Positions 33,276 to 42,472 of a stretch of 64,000 nt of DNA are shown piece after piece. Below the pieces are notes generated by a model, which was not told the DNA's origin, made no database searches, and saw only the letters and a program-made list of their open reading frames with translations. Every line of letters begins with the position of its first letter. Position 1 is the stretch's first letter. Origin of the DNA: an uncultured Oscillospiraceae bacterium (GTDB lineage: Bacteria; Bacillota; Clostridia; Oscillospirales; Ruminococcaceae); the NCBI GenBank assembly GCA_910578255.1, contig CAJTQM010000004.1, forward strand, positions 22,508 through 86,507, in the 5' to 3' direction. The position numbers were made by a program, and so were the translations under genes.

Positions 33276-34232
33276 ATGAGAAAACGGCCGCAGGAAGAAG
33301 GCGGCGGCGATTCGTGGATGAATACATATTCAGACATGGTCACCCTTCTGCTTTGCTTTTTTGTACTTTTGCTCAGCTTTTCCGAGGTTAACGCGGAAAA
33401 ATGGGAGCAGTTTGTCAAAGCCTTTATGCATCCTGGAAACGACACGGCGCAGATTGTTGTTATCGATCCCAACCAGGTGCAGCCGGGAGACGGGCCAATC
33501 CCCAACGATAATGCCGGGCAGCCTCCGGATGGAATGACCCAGTTGCCGGAAAATTCCACTCTGCCAGAAGATTTTGACGATCTGTTCCTCTATCTTCAGT
33601 CTTATATTGAAGAAAACAATTTAGGCGGTTCGGTAGAGGTGAGCACCGACGGCGAAAATGTCGTCTACATCCGTTTTCAGAACAAGCTTTTCTTTAGTCC
33701 GGATAAATATAACCTTCTTCCCTCCGCCATCGAAATACTGGGCTTTGTGGGAGACTGCCTGCACAATGTAGAGGATCAGATTTATATTATCAGCATCAAC
33801 GGCCATACGGCCGACGTTGAGCAGGAAGATTACGCGGTTTCTGACTGGATGCTTTCCAGCGAACGGGCAAGCAACGTGGCAATTTATCTTGAAGAACAAA
33901 AGCAGATCACGCCGCAGAAACTCAGGCCCATGGGATACGGAAAGAATTATCCGGTTGCCTCTAACGACACGCCGGAAGGGCGCGAGCAGAACCGGCGGGT
34001 AGATATCACGATTATCCGGGATGCGGGAGACGGTATGAACGATTCGATGAACGACGAATTGGCCAGCCTGTTCGACCCTGCCCAGTTCCCCAAATCCGGC
34101 GGCGCACTAGAGGCTCTTTCGCCGGATACGCCACCGGAAACCCAGCCGGATACACCACCAGAGGTTTCGCCAGAAACGCCAGAAACGCCGCAGGAGCCCC
34201 CGGTTTCTCCAGACAATACTGGAAATTCATAA
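33276..34232 (+). CDS. motB: Flagellar motor stator protein MotB
   Basis: 318 residues. One N-terminal membrane helix (DMVTLLLCFFVLLLSFSEV) carries the key Asp in YSDMVTLL, which binds the driving ion. The C-terminal OmpA-like domain binds peptidoglycan (IYIISINGHTADVEQ, SSERASNVAIYL, GYGKNYPVASNDTPEGREQNRRV in parts). A 45-residue Pro-, Glu- and Thr-rich tail (with PETQPDTPPEVSPETPE) follows the domain. It is coupled to motA with a 27-base gap and AAGGAG before the ATG. Confidence 0.97.
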   Translation: MRKRPQEEGGGDSWMNTYSDMVTLLLCFFVLLLSFSEVNAEKWEQFVKAFMHPGNDTAQIVVIDPNQVQPGDGPIPNDNAGQPPDGMTQLPENSTLPEDFDDLFLYLQSYIEENNLGGSVEVSTDGENVVYIRFQNKLFFSPDKYNLLPSAIEILGFVGDCLHNVEDQIYIISINGHTADVEQEDYAVSDWMLSSERASNVAIYLEEQKQITPQKLRPMGYGKNYPVASNDTPEGREQNRRVDITIIRDAGDGMNDSMNDELASLFDPAQFPKSGGALEALSPDTPPETQPDTPPEVSPETPETPQEPPVSPDNTGNS

Positions 34233-34255
34233 GCTAAGATCAAAGGAGGGAGGAT

Positions 34256-35281
34256 ATGCCGGAGCAACTGTCACAAAGCCAGATTGATGCGCTCCTCCAA
34301 AAAATGAATTCTGGAGAGGTCCACGTTGAAGAGGAATCCAGAAAGGTTCGGGAATACGATTTCAAATCGCCGAAAAAATTCACAAAAGAGCAGTTAAAAT
34401 CGCTGGACAGCCTGCACGAAACCTTTTCTCGTATGCTGGCACCCTACTTTTCGGGTCTTTTGCGAACGGTCTGCGAAATCGAGGTATCGAATATTGAGGA
34501 GCAGCGCTATTACGAATACAACAATGCTTTGCCGGATTCAGCTTTGATCGGTCTGGTTGAAATGAAGCCGGAAAACAAACACTTTGATGACGCCCGCATG
34601 ATGATGGATATTCCAACATCGGTTGGGTTTTATCTGGTGGATCGGGTGTTGGGCGGTCCGGGTACTGGGATTGACTATGACCGGGACTATACCGACATCG
34701 AAATCGCCATTCTGACCAATATTCTGACCAGCATTACCCAGCGCTTGGAAGACACTTGGAACAATCATTTTGACGTAACGGCCAAGCTTAGCAATCTCGA
34801 AACAAATCCGCGGCTTTTGCAGATATTTGCTCCGGAGGATATTGTCGTAATCGTCATGATGAGCATCAAGCTGGGGGACCATCTAAACGGCTCTTTAAGT
34901 ATCTGTATTCCCGCAGAATTTTTAGAGCAGGTGATCGACACCTTCAATCTGCGGTATACCCATTCCAATAAGCGGAAGGATCCGGAAAAGGAAGAAGCCA
35001 AAAAGCGGGTGATTTTGGAAACCGTGTGCGCTTCGAATATGGAAATCCGGGCGGTCTTTGATGAATTTAAGATGTCTTTAAAGGACATCGTTCAGCTGCA
35101 ACCGGACGATGTGATTCCGCTTAATAAATCCATCAACAGTGATATAACCGTCACCATTGATAAGGTCCCATGGTTTACGGCGAAATTGGGCGAAACCAAG
35201 AAGAAAAAGGCGATTAAGCTGCAAAATATAGTAAATAATGGAGATGAGGAGATCCAATGGAAGAACGTAACCAACCAGTAG
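34256..35281 (+). CDS. fliM: Flagellar motor switch protein FliM
   Basis: 341 residues. FliM is the middle C-ring protein and binds CheY-P through its N-terminal peptide, here LSQSQIDALLQKM, a close match to the LSQxEIDALL motif. The middle CheC-like domain (FSGLLRTVCEIEV, IGLVEMKPENKHF, YLVDRVLGGPGTGID in parts) and the C-terminal FliN-like domain are normal. AAAGGAGGGAGG lies before the ATG. The 3' end overlaps the start of fliY by 25 bases. Confidence 0.97.
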   Translation: MPEQLSQSQIDALLQKMNSGEVHVEEESRKVREYDFKSPKKFTKEQLKSLDSLHETFSRMLAPYFSGLLRTVCEIEVSNIEEQRYYEYNNALPDSALIGLVEMKPENKHFDDARMMMDIPTSVGFYLVDRVLGGPGTGIDYDRDYTDIEIAILTNILTSITQRLEDTWNNHFDVTAKLSNLETNPRLLQIFAPEDIVVIVMMSIKLGDHLNGSLSICIPAEFLEQVIDTFNLRYTHSNKRKDPEKEEAKKRVILETVCASNMEIRAVFDEFKMSLKDIVQLQPDDVIPLNKSINSDITVTIDKVPWFTAKLGETKKKKAIKLQNIVNNGDEEIQWKNVTNQ

Positions 35282-36558
35282 ATGGGAATGGTTTTCTCAC
35301 GAACCTGGAAGTCGATACAATTGGAGAGATCTTAAATATCAGCATGGGTTCGGCAGCCACGGCGATCTCTACGATGCTGGATAAGCAGGTAATCATTTCC
35401 ACGCCCACCGTGGAGGTTCGGAAATTCAGTACAATGGACTATGCCGCTTTAGAACCAGCCATTCTTGTCAAGATCGGCTATGTGGAGGGAATTTCCGGTT
35501 CAAACGTTATGATTTTCCGTCAGCGGGACATGCAGATCATCCTGAATCTGCTGATGGGAAATACAGATCCGCCTAGCGATGATTTTGTGTTCGACGAGTT
35601 GAGCATGAGCGCCGCCTGTGAAGTTATGAACCAGATGATGGGCGCTTCTGCGACCGCGCTTTCGGATTTGCTGGGGCGGGTTGTCAATATTTCCACACCC
35701 GAGGCTAGCGTTGTCGGGTCGGAAAGCAGCTACAGCGAAGCGGTAAATGTAAAAGAAGGCGACGAGATTGTCGCGGTCTCCTTCCAGCTGACGATTGAAA
35801 ATGTCATGGATACGAATTTCGCCAGCATTTTGGATCGTGAACTGGTAAAGCAAATTGCCGGGCAGGTGATCGGCAATCAGGAAGAGGATTTGGAGAATAT
35901 CCAGCCTGCTGTGGCACCAGCGGCTCCCGCGCAGGCAGCGCCCGCGCCTGCTGCACCGGCGGCTCCAACTCCCGCCCCAGCCCCTGCGGTTCCGCCTGCG
36001 CCGGCTCCCGGCCAGGAGGCAGCGCAGGCACAGGCGCCCGGGCAGATACCGCCGCCGGCCGGATATCCCGATCCTGCCGCGGCTTATGGGCAGCAGGCGC
36101 CTTACGGAGGATATCCGCCGTATTATGGCTATCCGGGCTATCCGCCGGCGCCCTATCCGCCTTACCCGGGCTATGGAGCGGCCCCGCAGCAGGATGGGTC
36201 GCAGCAGGTGATCAAGCAGCCGACAATCAATGTCCAGACCCCCCAGTTTCCGCAGTTTGGAGTGCAGAATTCCCCAACGCCTAACGTCAACGGCAATATT
36301 GATATGCTGATGGGCGTTTCGCTGGATGTTTCGGTGGAGATCGGTAAGTCAAAACGGAAAATCCGTGAGATTATCGAGTTTGGTCAGGGAACGGTGATTG
36401 AGTTAAACAAGCAGGCCGGCGCACCGGTGGATATTGTGGTGAACGGTCAATTGCTGGCGCGCGGAGACGTTGTGGTAATCGACGATAATTTCGGCGTGAG
36501 AATCACCGAGATTCTGGGGACAAAAGAGTTGATGGAAAGTTTAAAGCTGGAAGAATAA
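35257..36558 (+). CDS. fliY: FliY: CheY-P phosphatase and FliN-type switch protein
   Basis: 433 residues. FliY joins a CheC-type phosphatase domain to a FliN-type C-ring domain, typical of Gram-positives. Two phosphatase motifs are visible: TIGEILNISMGSAATAI and MSAACEVMNQMMGASATAL, each with the Glu and Asn. The FliN-like end reads VSVEIGKSKRKIREIIEFGQG and VVVIDDNFGVRITEI. The linker between them (residues ~215-320) is an unusual Pro/Ala stretch that turns into repeated Tyr-Gly-Pro units (YGGYPPYYGYPGYPPAPY). The first domain overlaps fliM; cheY follows. Confidence 0.95.
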   Translation: MEERNQPVDGNGFLTNLEVDTIGEILNISMGSAATAISTMLDKQVIISTPTVEVRKFSTMDYAALEPAILVKIGYVEGISGSNVMIFRQRDMQIILNLLMGNTDPPSDDFVFDELSMSAACEVMNQMMGASATALSDLLGRVVNISTPEASVVGSESSYSEAVNVKEGDEIVAVSFQLTIENVMDTNFASILDRELVKQIAGQVIGNQEEDLENIQPAVAPAAPAQAAPAPAAPAAPTPAPAPAVPPAPAPGQEAAQAQAPGQIPPPAGYPDPAAAYGQQAPYGGYPPYYGYPGYPPAPYPPYPGYGAAPQQDGSQQVIKQPTINVQTPQFPQFGVQNSPTPNVNGNIDMLMGVSLDVSVEIGKSKRKIREIIEFGQGTVIELNKQAGAPVDIVVNGQLLARGDVVVIDDNFGVRITEILGTKELMESLKLEE

Positions 36559-36613
36559 CAGGCTTTAAACTGGAATATTGAAAAACTAAAATCCATTAAA
36601 GGAGACTATGTAC

Positions 36614-36976
36614 ATGGGTAAGAAAATTATGCTGGTAGACGACGCGGCGTTTATGCGAATGACCATTAAAAACGCCTTGACAAAGGCAGGATACACGGAA
36701 CTGATCGAAGCTTCGGATGGGCAGCAGGCGGTTGAGACCTATGATCAGGAACATCCGGACCTGATTATCATGGACATCACCATGCCGAACATGGATGGGA
36801 TCCAGGCGCTTCAGGCGATCAAAGCCAAAGATAGCAACGCAAAAATCGTTATGTGTTCCGCCATGGGCCAGGAGGCAATGGTCGTGGAGGCAATCAAGCT
36901 GGGCGCATTGGATTTTATCGTAAAGCCGTTTAAGCCCGACCGTATTTTGCAGACGGTAAGTAAAGTATTAGGCTAA
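36614..36976 (+). CDS. cheY: Chemotaxis response regulator CheY
   Basis: 120 residues from the ATG at 36614 (GGAG 9 bases upstream). A single receiver domain. The acidic pair is in MLVDDAAFMR, the phospho-acceptor Asp in IIMDITMPNMDG, the Thr/Ser switch in VMCSAMGQ and the Lys in IVKPFKPD. CheY-P binds FliM and changes the direction or stop state of rotation. It lies between fliY and fliO, as in B. subtilis. The kinase CheA is not in the window. Confidence 0.97.
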   Translation: MGKKIMLVDDAAFMRMTIKNALTKAGYTELIEASDGQQAVETYDQEHPDLIIMDITMPNMDGIQALQAIKAKDSNAKIVMCSAMGQEAMVVEAIKLGALDFIVKPFKPDRILQTVSKVLG

Positions 36977-36995
36977 TCAATTGGAGGAACAGGCC

Positions 36996-37421
36996 ATGCC
37001 GCAGGGACAGTTTTCGATTGTACTCTCTTTAATTGGAAGTATTCTTCTGTTTGGGCTGGTTTTGTTCCTGGCCTGGTTTTGCACCCGATGGATCAGCAAA
37101 CGCTTTGGCCTGCGCACAGCGGCCGGCGGCAGCAAGATCAAGATGCTGGACCGGATGGCCTTGGGAGCGGATCGTTCCCTGGTTGTGGTCCGGCTGGAGG
37201 ATCGGGTTTGGCTTTTGGGTGTGACAGCGCACCATGTCAGCAAAATCGATGAGTTGGATCCGGAGATATTTACCGAAGAGGAACTTTCGCAGGAAGAGGG
37301 CTCCTCCCATGGGGTATCGGCTATACTGTCCGGTTCGTCAAATTTTGCTGCGGCACTGAAGAACGCGTTAAAGGGAAGGACTTCGGAGAAAAAAAACGAA
37401 AAGGATAAGTTTGATGAATGA
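36996..37421 (+). CDS. fliO: Flagellar export-gate protein FliO
   Basis: 141 residues from the ATG at 36996 (TTGGAGG 8 bases upstream). One N-terminal membrane helix (IVLSLIGSILLFGLVLFLAWF) is followed by the small cytoplasmic FliO domain: IKMLDRMALGADRSLVVVRLEDRVWLLGVTAHHVSKI in parts. FliO helps assemble the FliP ring. It overlaps the start of fliP by 8 bases, the standard arrangement. Confidence 0.92.
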   Translation: MPQGQFSIVLSLIGSILLFGLVLFLAWFCTRWISKRFGLRTAAGGSKIKMLDRMALGADRSLVVVRLEDRVWLLGVTAHHVSKIDELDPEIFTEEELSQEEGSSHGVSAILSGSSNFAAALKNALKGRTSEKKNEKDKFDE

Positions 37422-38229
37422 GATCATCGAAAAAAAGAAGGAATTGCGCAAAAATGTAAAAAAATTCCTGCTGTCGGCGGCGGTTATCCTGGTGGTTGTG
37501 ACAGGATTTTTTCTGGTCAGGGCCTATGCGGCGCCGGTTGTGACGGTGGATCTTGGGTCCGGAGACGCTTCCCAAAGTCAATTTGGCATTTTAGACGCGT
37601 TGCTGACCGTAATCCTTTTAGCGCTTGCACCCTCGATTTTGATCATGATGACAAGCTTTACCCGGATTGTCATCGTACTTTCTTTTTTACGCAATGCCTT
37701 GGGCACACAGCAAAGTCCGCCAAACCAGGTTTTGGTGGGATTGGCGCTGTTTTTAACCCTTTTTATCATGTCGCCGGTGTTAACGCAGATCAATGAAACC
37801 GCCTATCAGCCTTACCGGGCCGAGGAAATTACCCAGGAAGAGGCGATTGAGCGAGCAACCGTTCCGCTGAAGGAATTTATGATCCGCCAGATTTATACAA
37901 ACGACTTAAATTTGTTTATCTCCATTTCCAATGAAAAGACCGACTCGCAGATCGTGTTGACTGGCGAGCAGGAGGAACTGCTTGAACTTGGGATGGAAAT
38001 TGTCGTTCCGGCGTTTATCACCAGTGAATTGAAAAGGGCTTTTTCCATCGGCTTTTTGCTGTTTATCCCGTTTTTGATTATTGATATGGTCGTTTCCAGT
38101 ACGCTGATGTCCATGGGAATGGTCATGCTGCCGCCTTCTACGATTGCTCTGCCTTTTAAAATTATGACATTTGTATTGGTTGACGGCTGGGGCTTGCTGA
38201 TCGGAACGCTTATAAGCGGGTTTAAATAG
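37414..38229 (+). CDS. fliP: Flagellar export-gate protein FliP
   Basis: 271 residues. FliP forms the pentameric core of the export gate. An N-terminal cleavable-looking signal (residues ~15-38, ending AYAAP) and four more membrane segments are visible. Family motifs: MMTSFTRIVIVLSFLRNALGTQQSPPNQVLVGLALFLT in parts, YQPYRAEEITQEEAIERA, and IPFLIIDMVVSSTLMSMGMVMLPP. All normal. Confidence 0.97.
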   Translation: MNEIIEKKKELRKNVKKFLLSAAVILVVVTGFFLVRAYAAPVVTVDLGSGDASQSQFGILDALLTVILLALAPSILIMMTSFTRIVIVLSFLRNALGTQQSPPNQVLVGLALFLTLFIMSPVLTQINETAYQPYRAEEITQEEAIERATVPLKEFMIRQIYTNDLNLFISISNEKTDSQIVLTGEQEELLELGMEIVVPAFITSELKRAFSIGFLLFIPFLIIDMVVSSTLMSMGMVMLPPSTIALPFKIMTFVLVDGWGLLIGTLISGFK

Positions 38230-38256
38230 CAATTTGCTTAAAGGGGGTGGGATTTC

Positions 38257-38520
38257 ATGACCCAAGGGGATGTGATGGGCGTTTTTCAGGAGGCAATGCT
38301 GGTCGCCTTTAAGCTGGCGGGTCCGATCCTGCTGATTAGTATTTTGATCGGACTGGTTATTGCGATTTTCCAGGCGGCAACCCAGATTCACGAGCAGACC
38401 TTGACCTTTGTGCCAAAGGTTTTGGCCATCGCTTTGATGCTTATGGTATCCGGCTCCTGGATGATTACCCTGATAAGCGACCTGGTGAAAAAACTTTTCA
38501 ACCTGATGGCTGGTTTATAA
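38257..38520 (+). CDS. fliQ: Flagellar export-gate protein FliQ
   Basis: 87 residues, two membrane helices. The family pattern is plain: FQEAMLVAFKLAGPILLISILIGLVIAIFQAATQIHEQTLTFVPK (in parts), the usual 'LVVA-FQA-TQI-E-TL-F-PK' core. It lies between fliP and fliR, one base before fliR, with AAGGGGG before the ATG. Confidence 0.97.
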   Translation: MTQGDVMGVFQEAMLVAFKLAGPILLISILIGLVIAIFQAATQIHEQTLTFVPKVLAIALMLMVSGSWMITLISDLVKKLFNLMAGL

Positions 38521-38521
38521 T

Positions 38522-39295
38522 ATGGTCGATTCAATTTTGTCCAATACAACCGTATGGCTTTTGGTCTTTGCCCGAATGGGCGGCCTAATTGGAATGAATC
38601 CGCTGTTCGCCCGTAGAAATGTTCCTGCTATAGTGCGGGCGGGGCTGACCTTTCTGCTGACACTACTGGTTGCGCCGGGATTATCCGCGCCTGAATTGGC
38701 CGGGTGGAACTCGCTGGATTTGTTCGTGGGGCTACTGCGGGAACTTTTTGTGGGCCTTGCCTGCGGATTTGTGTTCCAGATTTACTACTACATGCTTTTT
38801 TTTGCCGGCGATTTGATGGATGTGCAGTTCGGCCTTTCGATGGCAAAGGTGTTTGACCCGGGAACGAATATCCAAATGTCTATTTCCAGTAACTTTTTGA
38901 ATATTCTGTTCGCCCTGTTTATCTTCGCCACCGACAGTCACCTGCTGCTGATTCGGATTTTTACGGCATCTTTTGACATTTTGCCTCTTGGAAGCGCATC
39001 CTTTTCTCCGGAATGCGCGCAGTTTTTCCTGGAACTGTTCATCGGCGCCTTTTCGCTGGGACTGCGCCTGGCGTTGCCGTTTATGGCGGCGGAGTTTGTA
39101 CTGGAGTTGTCCATGGGCGTTTTGATGAAACTGATTCCCCAGATTCATGTGTTTGTAATCAACATTCAGTTTAAAGTCCTTTTGGGGATTTTACTTTTGC
39201 TGGCGTTTGCAAATCCGATTGCTTCTTTTACGGATCACTATATGCGCCTGATGCTGGAAAATTTGCAGCGCGCATTTATGGCGTTGGCTTCGTAA
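38522..39295 (+). CDS. fliR: Flagellar export-gate protein FliR
   Basis: 257 residues, about six membrane helices. FliR joins the FliP-FliQ core as one subunit. It opens VWLLVFARMGGLIGMNPLF and carries the motifs FVGLACGFVFQIYYYMLFFAGDLMD in parts and ISSNFLNILFALFIFATDSH. C-terminal helices are as expected. It lies between fliQ and flhB, as is standard. Confidence 0.96.
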   Translation: MVDSILSNTTVWLLVFARMGGLIGMNPLFARRNVPAIVRAGLTFLLTLLVAPGLSAPELAGWNSLDLFVGLLRELFVGLACGFVFQIYYYMLFFAGDLMDVQFGLSMAKVFDPGTNIQMSISSNFLNILFALFIFATDSHLLLIRIFTASFDILPLGSASFSPECAQFFLELFIGAFSLGLRLALPFMAAEFVLELSMGVLMKLIPQIHVFVINIQFKVLLGILLLLAFANPIASFTDHYMRLMLENLQRAFMALAS

Positions 39296-39328
39296 CGCTT
39301 TAGACGGGTTATAAAGGGGGGATTTTGC

Positions 39329-40390
39329 TTGGCCGGCGAGAAAACCGAAAAAGCTACACCCAAACGAAAACAAGACGAACGAAAGAAAGGTAATATATTT
39401 CAAAGCCGTGAAGTCGTTGTTGTGTTTTCGTTGTTGGCGACCTTTTATGGACTGAAGCTGTTAAGTCCCCTTATTTTAACCACGCTGCAAAACTGCATGA
39501 CGAACTTTTTTGGCCGGGCAGGGTCCTTATCGGAGTTTGGAACCTCTGAGGTAGCCGCATTTTTTGTGGAGGCCTGCGGTGTTTTTACCATCGCCGCCAT
39601 GCCGATGCTGCTGATTTGCAGCGGCGTTACCATCCTTTTTACGGTGGCCCAAACCCGGGGACTGTTCGCCATGAAAGCGGCGGCCCCCAAATTTAACCGT
39701 TTGAACCCGCTGCAGGGAATAAAAAGAATGTTTTCTTTGCGCGGAGTGATTGAACTTTTCAAATCTCTGGCGAAAATATTTATATTAGGGTATATTATTT
39801 ATAATCTGTTCCGGCAGGAATTTTGGAATTTTCCAAGGATGCTGGATATGGACTTTGGCCAGATTATGGCTATGACCGGAGATATGATCCTGTCCATAGC
39901 GCAGATGGCTGCGATTGTCATGATTTTCGTGGCGGCGGCCGACTTCTTTTATCAGTGGTGGGACTACGAAAAAAATCTGCGGATGTCCAAGCAGGAAATT
40001 AAGGAAGAGTATAAGCAGACCGAAGGAGATCCACAGGTTAAGGGAAAAATTCGAGAGAAGCAGCAGGCCCAGGCCCGTCAGCGTATGATGCAGCAGGTCC
40101 CCAGCGCGGATGTGGTTATCCGTAACCCGACCCATTTTGCCGTGGCGATCCGGTACGAGCCGGAGCACAACAATGCGCCGGTCGTGGTCGCTAAGGGGAT
40201 GGACAGTCTGGCGCTGCGTATTGTAAAAGTAGCCGAAGAAAACGGCGTTTTTGTCACAGAAAACAGACCTCTGGCCCGAGGTCTTTATGAAACGGTCGAT
40301 TTGGACCATGAGATTCCGGATAAGTTTTACCAGCCGGTTGCCGAAGTGCTGGCATTTGTATACAGTCTGAAGAAAAAGGATTTGAATTAG
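39329..40390 (+). CDS. flhB: Export-specificity switch protein FlhB
   Basis: 353 residues from a TTG start (AAGGGGGGA upstream). FlhB changes from exporting hook to filament proteins once FliK has measured the hook. Four membrane helices, then a basic cytoplasmic domain. The self-cleaving motif is VVIRNPTHFAVAIRY (NPTH), intact. The N-terminus AGEKTEKATPKRKQDERKKG is typical. Confidence 0.97.
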   Translation: MAGEKTEKATPKRKQDERKKGNIFQSREVVVVFSLLATFYGLKLLSPLILTTLQNCMTNFFGRAGSLSEFGTSEVAAFFVEACGVFTIAAMPMLLICSGVTILFTVAQTRGLFAMKAAAPKFNRLNPLQGIKRMFSLRGVIELFKSLAKIFILGYIIYNLFRQEFWNFPRMLDMDFGQIMAMTGDMILSIAQMAAIVMIFVAAADFFYQWWDYEKNLRMSKQEIKEEYKQTEGDPQVKGKIREKQQAQARQRMMQQVPSADVVIRNPTHFAVAIRYEPEHNNAPVVVAKGMDSLALRIVKVAEENGVFVTENRPLARGLYETVDLDHEIPDKFYQPVAEVLAFVYSLKKKDLN

Positions 40391-40391
40391 A

Positions 40392-42437
40392 TTGAAACTC
40401 TTTAACAATACAGTTTCCGCTTTTGTGGTGGCAGTGATCTTCCTGTTGATCGTTCCGCTGCCCACCTGGCTTTTGGACTTTATGTTCATCGCCAATCTGA
40501 CCATTTCTTTTGTGATCCTGCTGACGACCATGTATATTAAGGAGTCGCTGGAGTTTTCCATTTATCCCTCTTTACTGTTGATTACCACGCTGTTTCGCTT
40601 GGCGTTAAACGTTTCTTCTACCCGAAAAATTCTGACAAACGGCGGCTACGCCGGCGAGGTGGTAAAAACCTTCGGCGAATTTGTTATCCAAGGCAACGTC
40701 GTCGTGGGACTGGTCATCTTCCTCATCATCGTGTTGGTTCAGTTCATTGTTATTACCAAAGGCTCCGAGCGTGTGGCGGAGGTTTCCGCCCGTTTCACCT
40801 TGGACGCGATGCCCGGTAAGCAGATGGCCATCGACGCCGATTTAAGTTCCGGCTTAATCGATGAGGAAACCGCCCGAACCCGCCGCTCAAAAATCCAGCG
40901 GGAAGCGGATTTCTTTGGCGCAATGGATGGTGCTTCCAAATTCGTAAAGGGCGACGCCATCATGTCGCTGCTGGTCACCTTTATCAATCTGGTCGGCGGT
41001 ATCGTGATTGGATTTATCAACAATGTGGGCACCTTTCAGGAGATCATGCAGATCTACTCCACCTCAACGGTGGGCGACGGCCTGATGTCCCAGATCCCGG
41101 CGCTGCTGATTTCGGTGGCGACCGGTATGATCGTCACCCGGTCCGCTTCAGAGGCCAATTTGAACGAGGACGTGATCCATCAGTTTTCTTCGCAGCCGAT
41201 GGTGCTCATTATGGCGGCGATTGCCATGTCGATGCTGTGCTTCATCGGATTCCCGATTCCGCAGGTGCTGACCATGTCGGCGATCCTTTTGATTCTGGGG
41301 CTGATGCTGATGCGCAAAGGCCCGGAAGTGGTCCCGGCGGGGGAAGCGCCCCCGGTTACCGAAGAGGTAACCAGCGAAGCCGATTATTACAAGAACATTG
41401 ACAATGTATACAATCTTTTAAATGTAGATCAGATTTCCATGGAATTTGGATATAGCCTGATCCCCCTGGTGGATGAGGCCAGCGGCGGAAATTTTGTGGA
41501 CCGGGTGGTCATGTTCCGCAAGCAGTTTGCCACCGAAATGGGGCTGGTGTTCCCCTCGGTCCGCCTAAAGGACAGCGGACAGGTGAACCCGAACCAGTAT
41601 TCCATCAGCATCAAGGGCGAACAGGTGGCCCAGGGAGAGGTTTTGGTGGACCACTATCTGGCGCTTGCGCCGGATCCGGATCATGATACACTGGAAGGAA
41701 TCGAAACGGTGGAGCCGGCCTTTGGCATTGCGGCCAAATGGATCAGCGAGGACCGGCGGGTCAAAGCGGAATTGGCCGGATACACGTTAATCGACCCGAC
41801 GTCGGTGATTATCACCCATCTGTCGGAAATCATCAAGGTCCATGCCCACGAACTGCTAAACCGGCAGGAGGTCAACAATATTTTAACCAATCTGCGCAAG
41901 GTCAACGAGGCGCTTGTCAACGATACGGTACCGACGATTGTCACCGTGGGCACCTTGCAGAAGGTGCTTTGCAACCTTTTGCGGGAAGGGGTGCCGATTC
42001 GGGATACCGAAACGATTTTGGAAACGCTGGCCGATTACGGCATGACGGTGAAGGACATGGATATGCTGACCGAATATGTCCGGCAGTCTTTGAAGCGGAC
42101 CATTACCCACCGGTTTGCGGAGGCAGGTCAGCTAAAGGTCATCAGCTTGGACGCCAATATTGAAAACCAGATCATGGGCGCGGTGAAAAAGATGGAGACA
42201 GGCTCTTATCTGGCGCTGGAGCCGCAGACAATCCAGGGCATTGTTTCGGCCACGACAAAAGAGATCGACAAAATCAAGGATCTGGTCGCCACACCGATTA
42301 TCATCACTTCACCCATTGTCCGGGTATATTTTAAAAAGCTGATCGACCAGTTTTATCCGAATACAACGGTTTTGTCCTTTAATGAAATTGATCCCGACGT
42401 AAAAATTCAGGCTCTAGGCAATATCACGGTTGCGTAA
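40392..42437 (+). CDS. flhA: Flagellar export protein FlhA
   Basis: 681 residues from a TTG one base after the flhB stop. FlhA has eight or so membrane helices and a large cytoplasmic domain that docks chaperone complexes. Family motifs include FRLALNVSSTRKILTNG, FVVITKGSERVAEVSARFTLDAMPGKQMAIDADLSSGLID in parts, and DEETARTRRSKIQREADFFGAMDGASKFVKGD in parts. The cytoplasmic part ends with a normal fourth subdomain. In Bacillus flhF and flhG follow; here sigD follows directly. Confidence 0.98.
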   Translation: MKLFNNTVSAFVVAVIFLLIVPLPTWLLDFMFIANLTISFVILLTTMYIKESLEFSIYPSLLLITTLFRLALNVSSTRKILTNGGYAGEVVKTFGEFVIQGNVVVGLVIFLIIVLVQFIVITKGSERVAEVSARFTLDAMPGKQMAIDADLSSGLIDEETARTRRSKIQREADFFGAMDGASKFVKGDAIMSLLVTFINLVGGIVIGFINNVGTFQEIMQIYSTSTVGDGLMSQIPALLISVATGMIVTRSASEANLNEDVIHQFSSQPMVLIMAAIAMSMLCFIGFPIPQVLTMSAILLILGLMLMRKGPEVVPAGEAPPVTEEVTSEADYYKNIDNVYNLLNVDQISMEFGYSLIPLVDEASGGNFVDRVVMFRKQFATEMGLVFPSVRLKDSGQVNPNQYSISIKGEQVAQGEVLVDHYLALAPDPDHDTLEGIETVEPAFGIAAKWISEDRRVKAELAGYTLIDPTSVIITHLSEIIKVHAHELLNRQEVNNILTNLRKVNEALVNDTVPTIVTVGTLQKVLCNLLREGVPIRDTETILETLADYGMTVKDMDMLTEYVRQSLKRTITHRFAEAGQLKVISLDANIENQIMGAVKKMETGSYLALEPQTIQGIVSATTKEIDKIKDLVATPIIITSPIVRVYFKKLIDQFYPNTTVLSFNEIDPDVKIQALGNITVA

Positions 42438-42472
42438 AATGCCATAATGCTGGGAAAGGGGGGTTCAGAACT

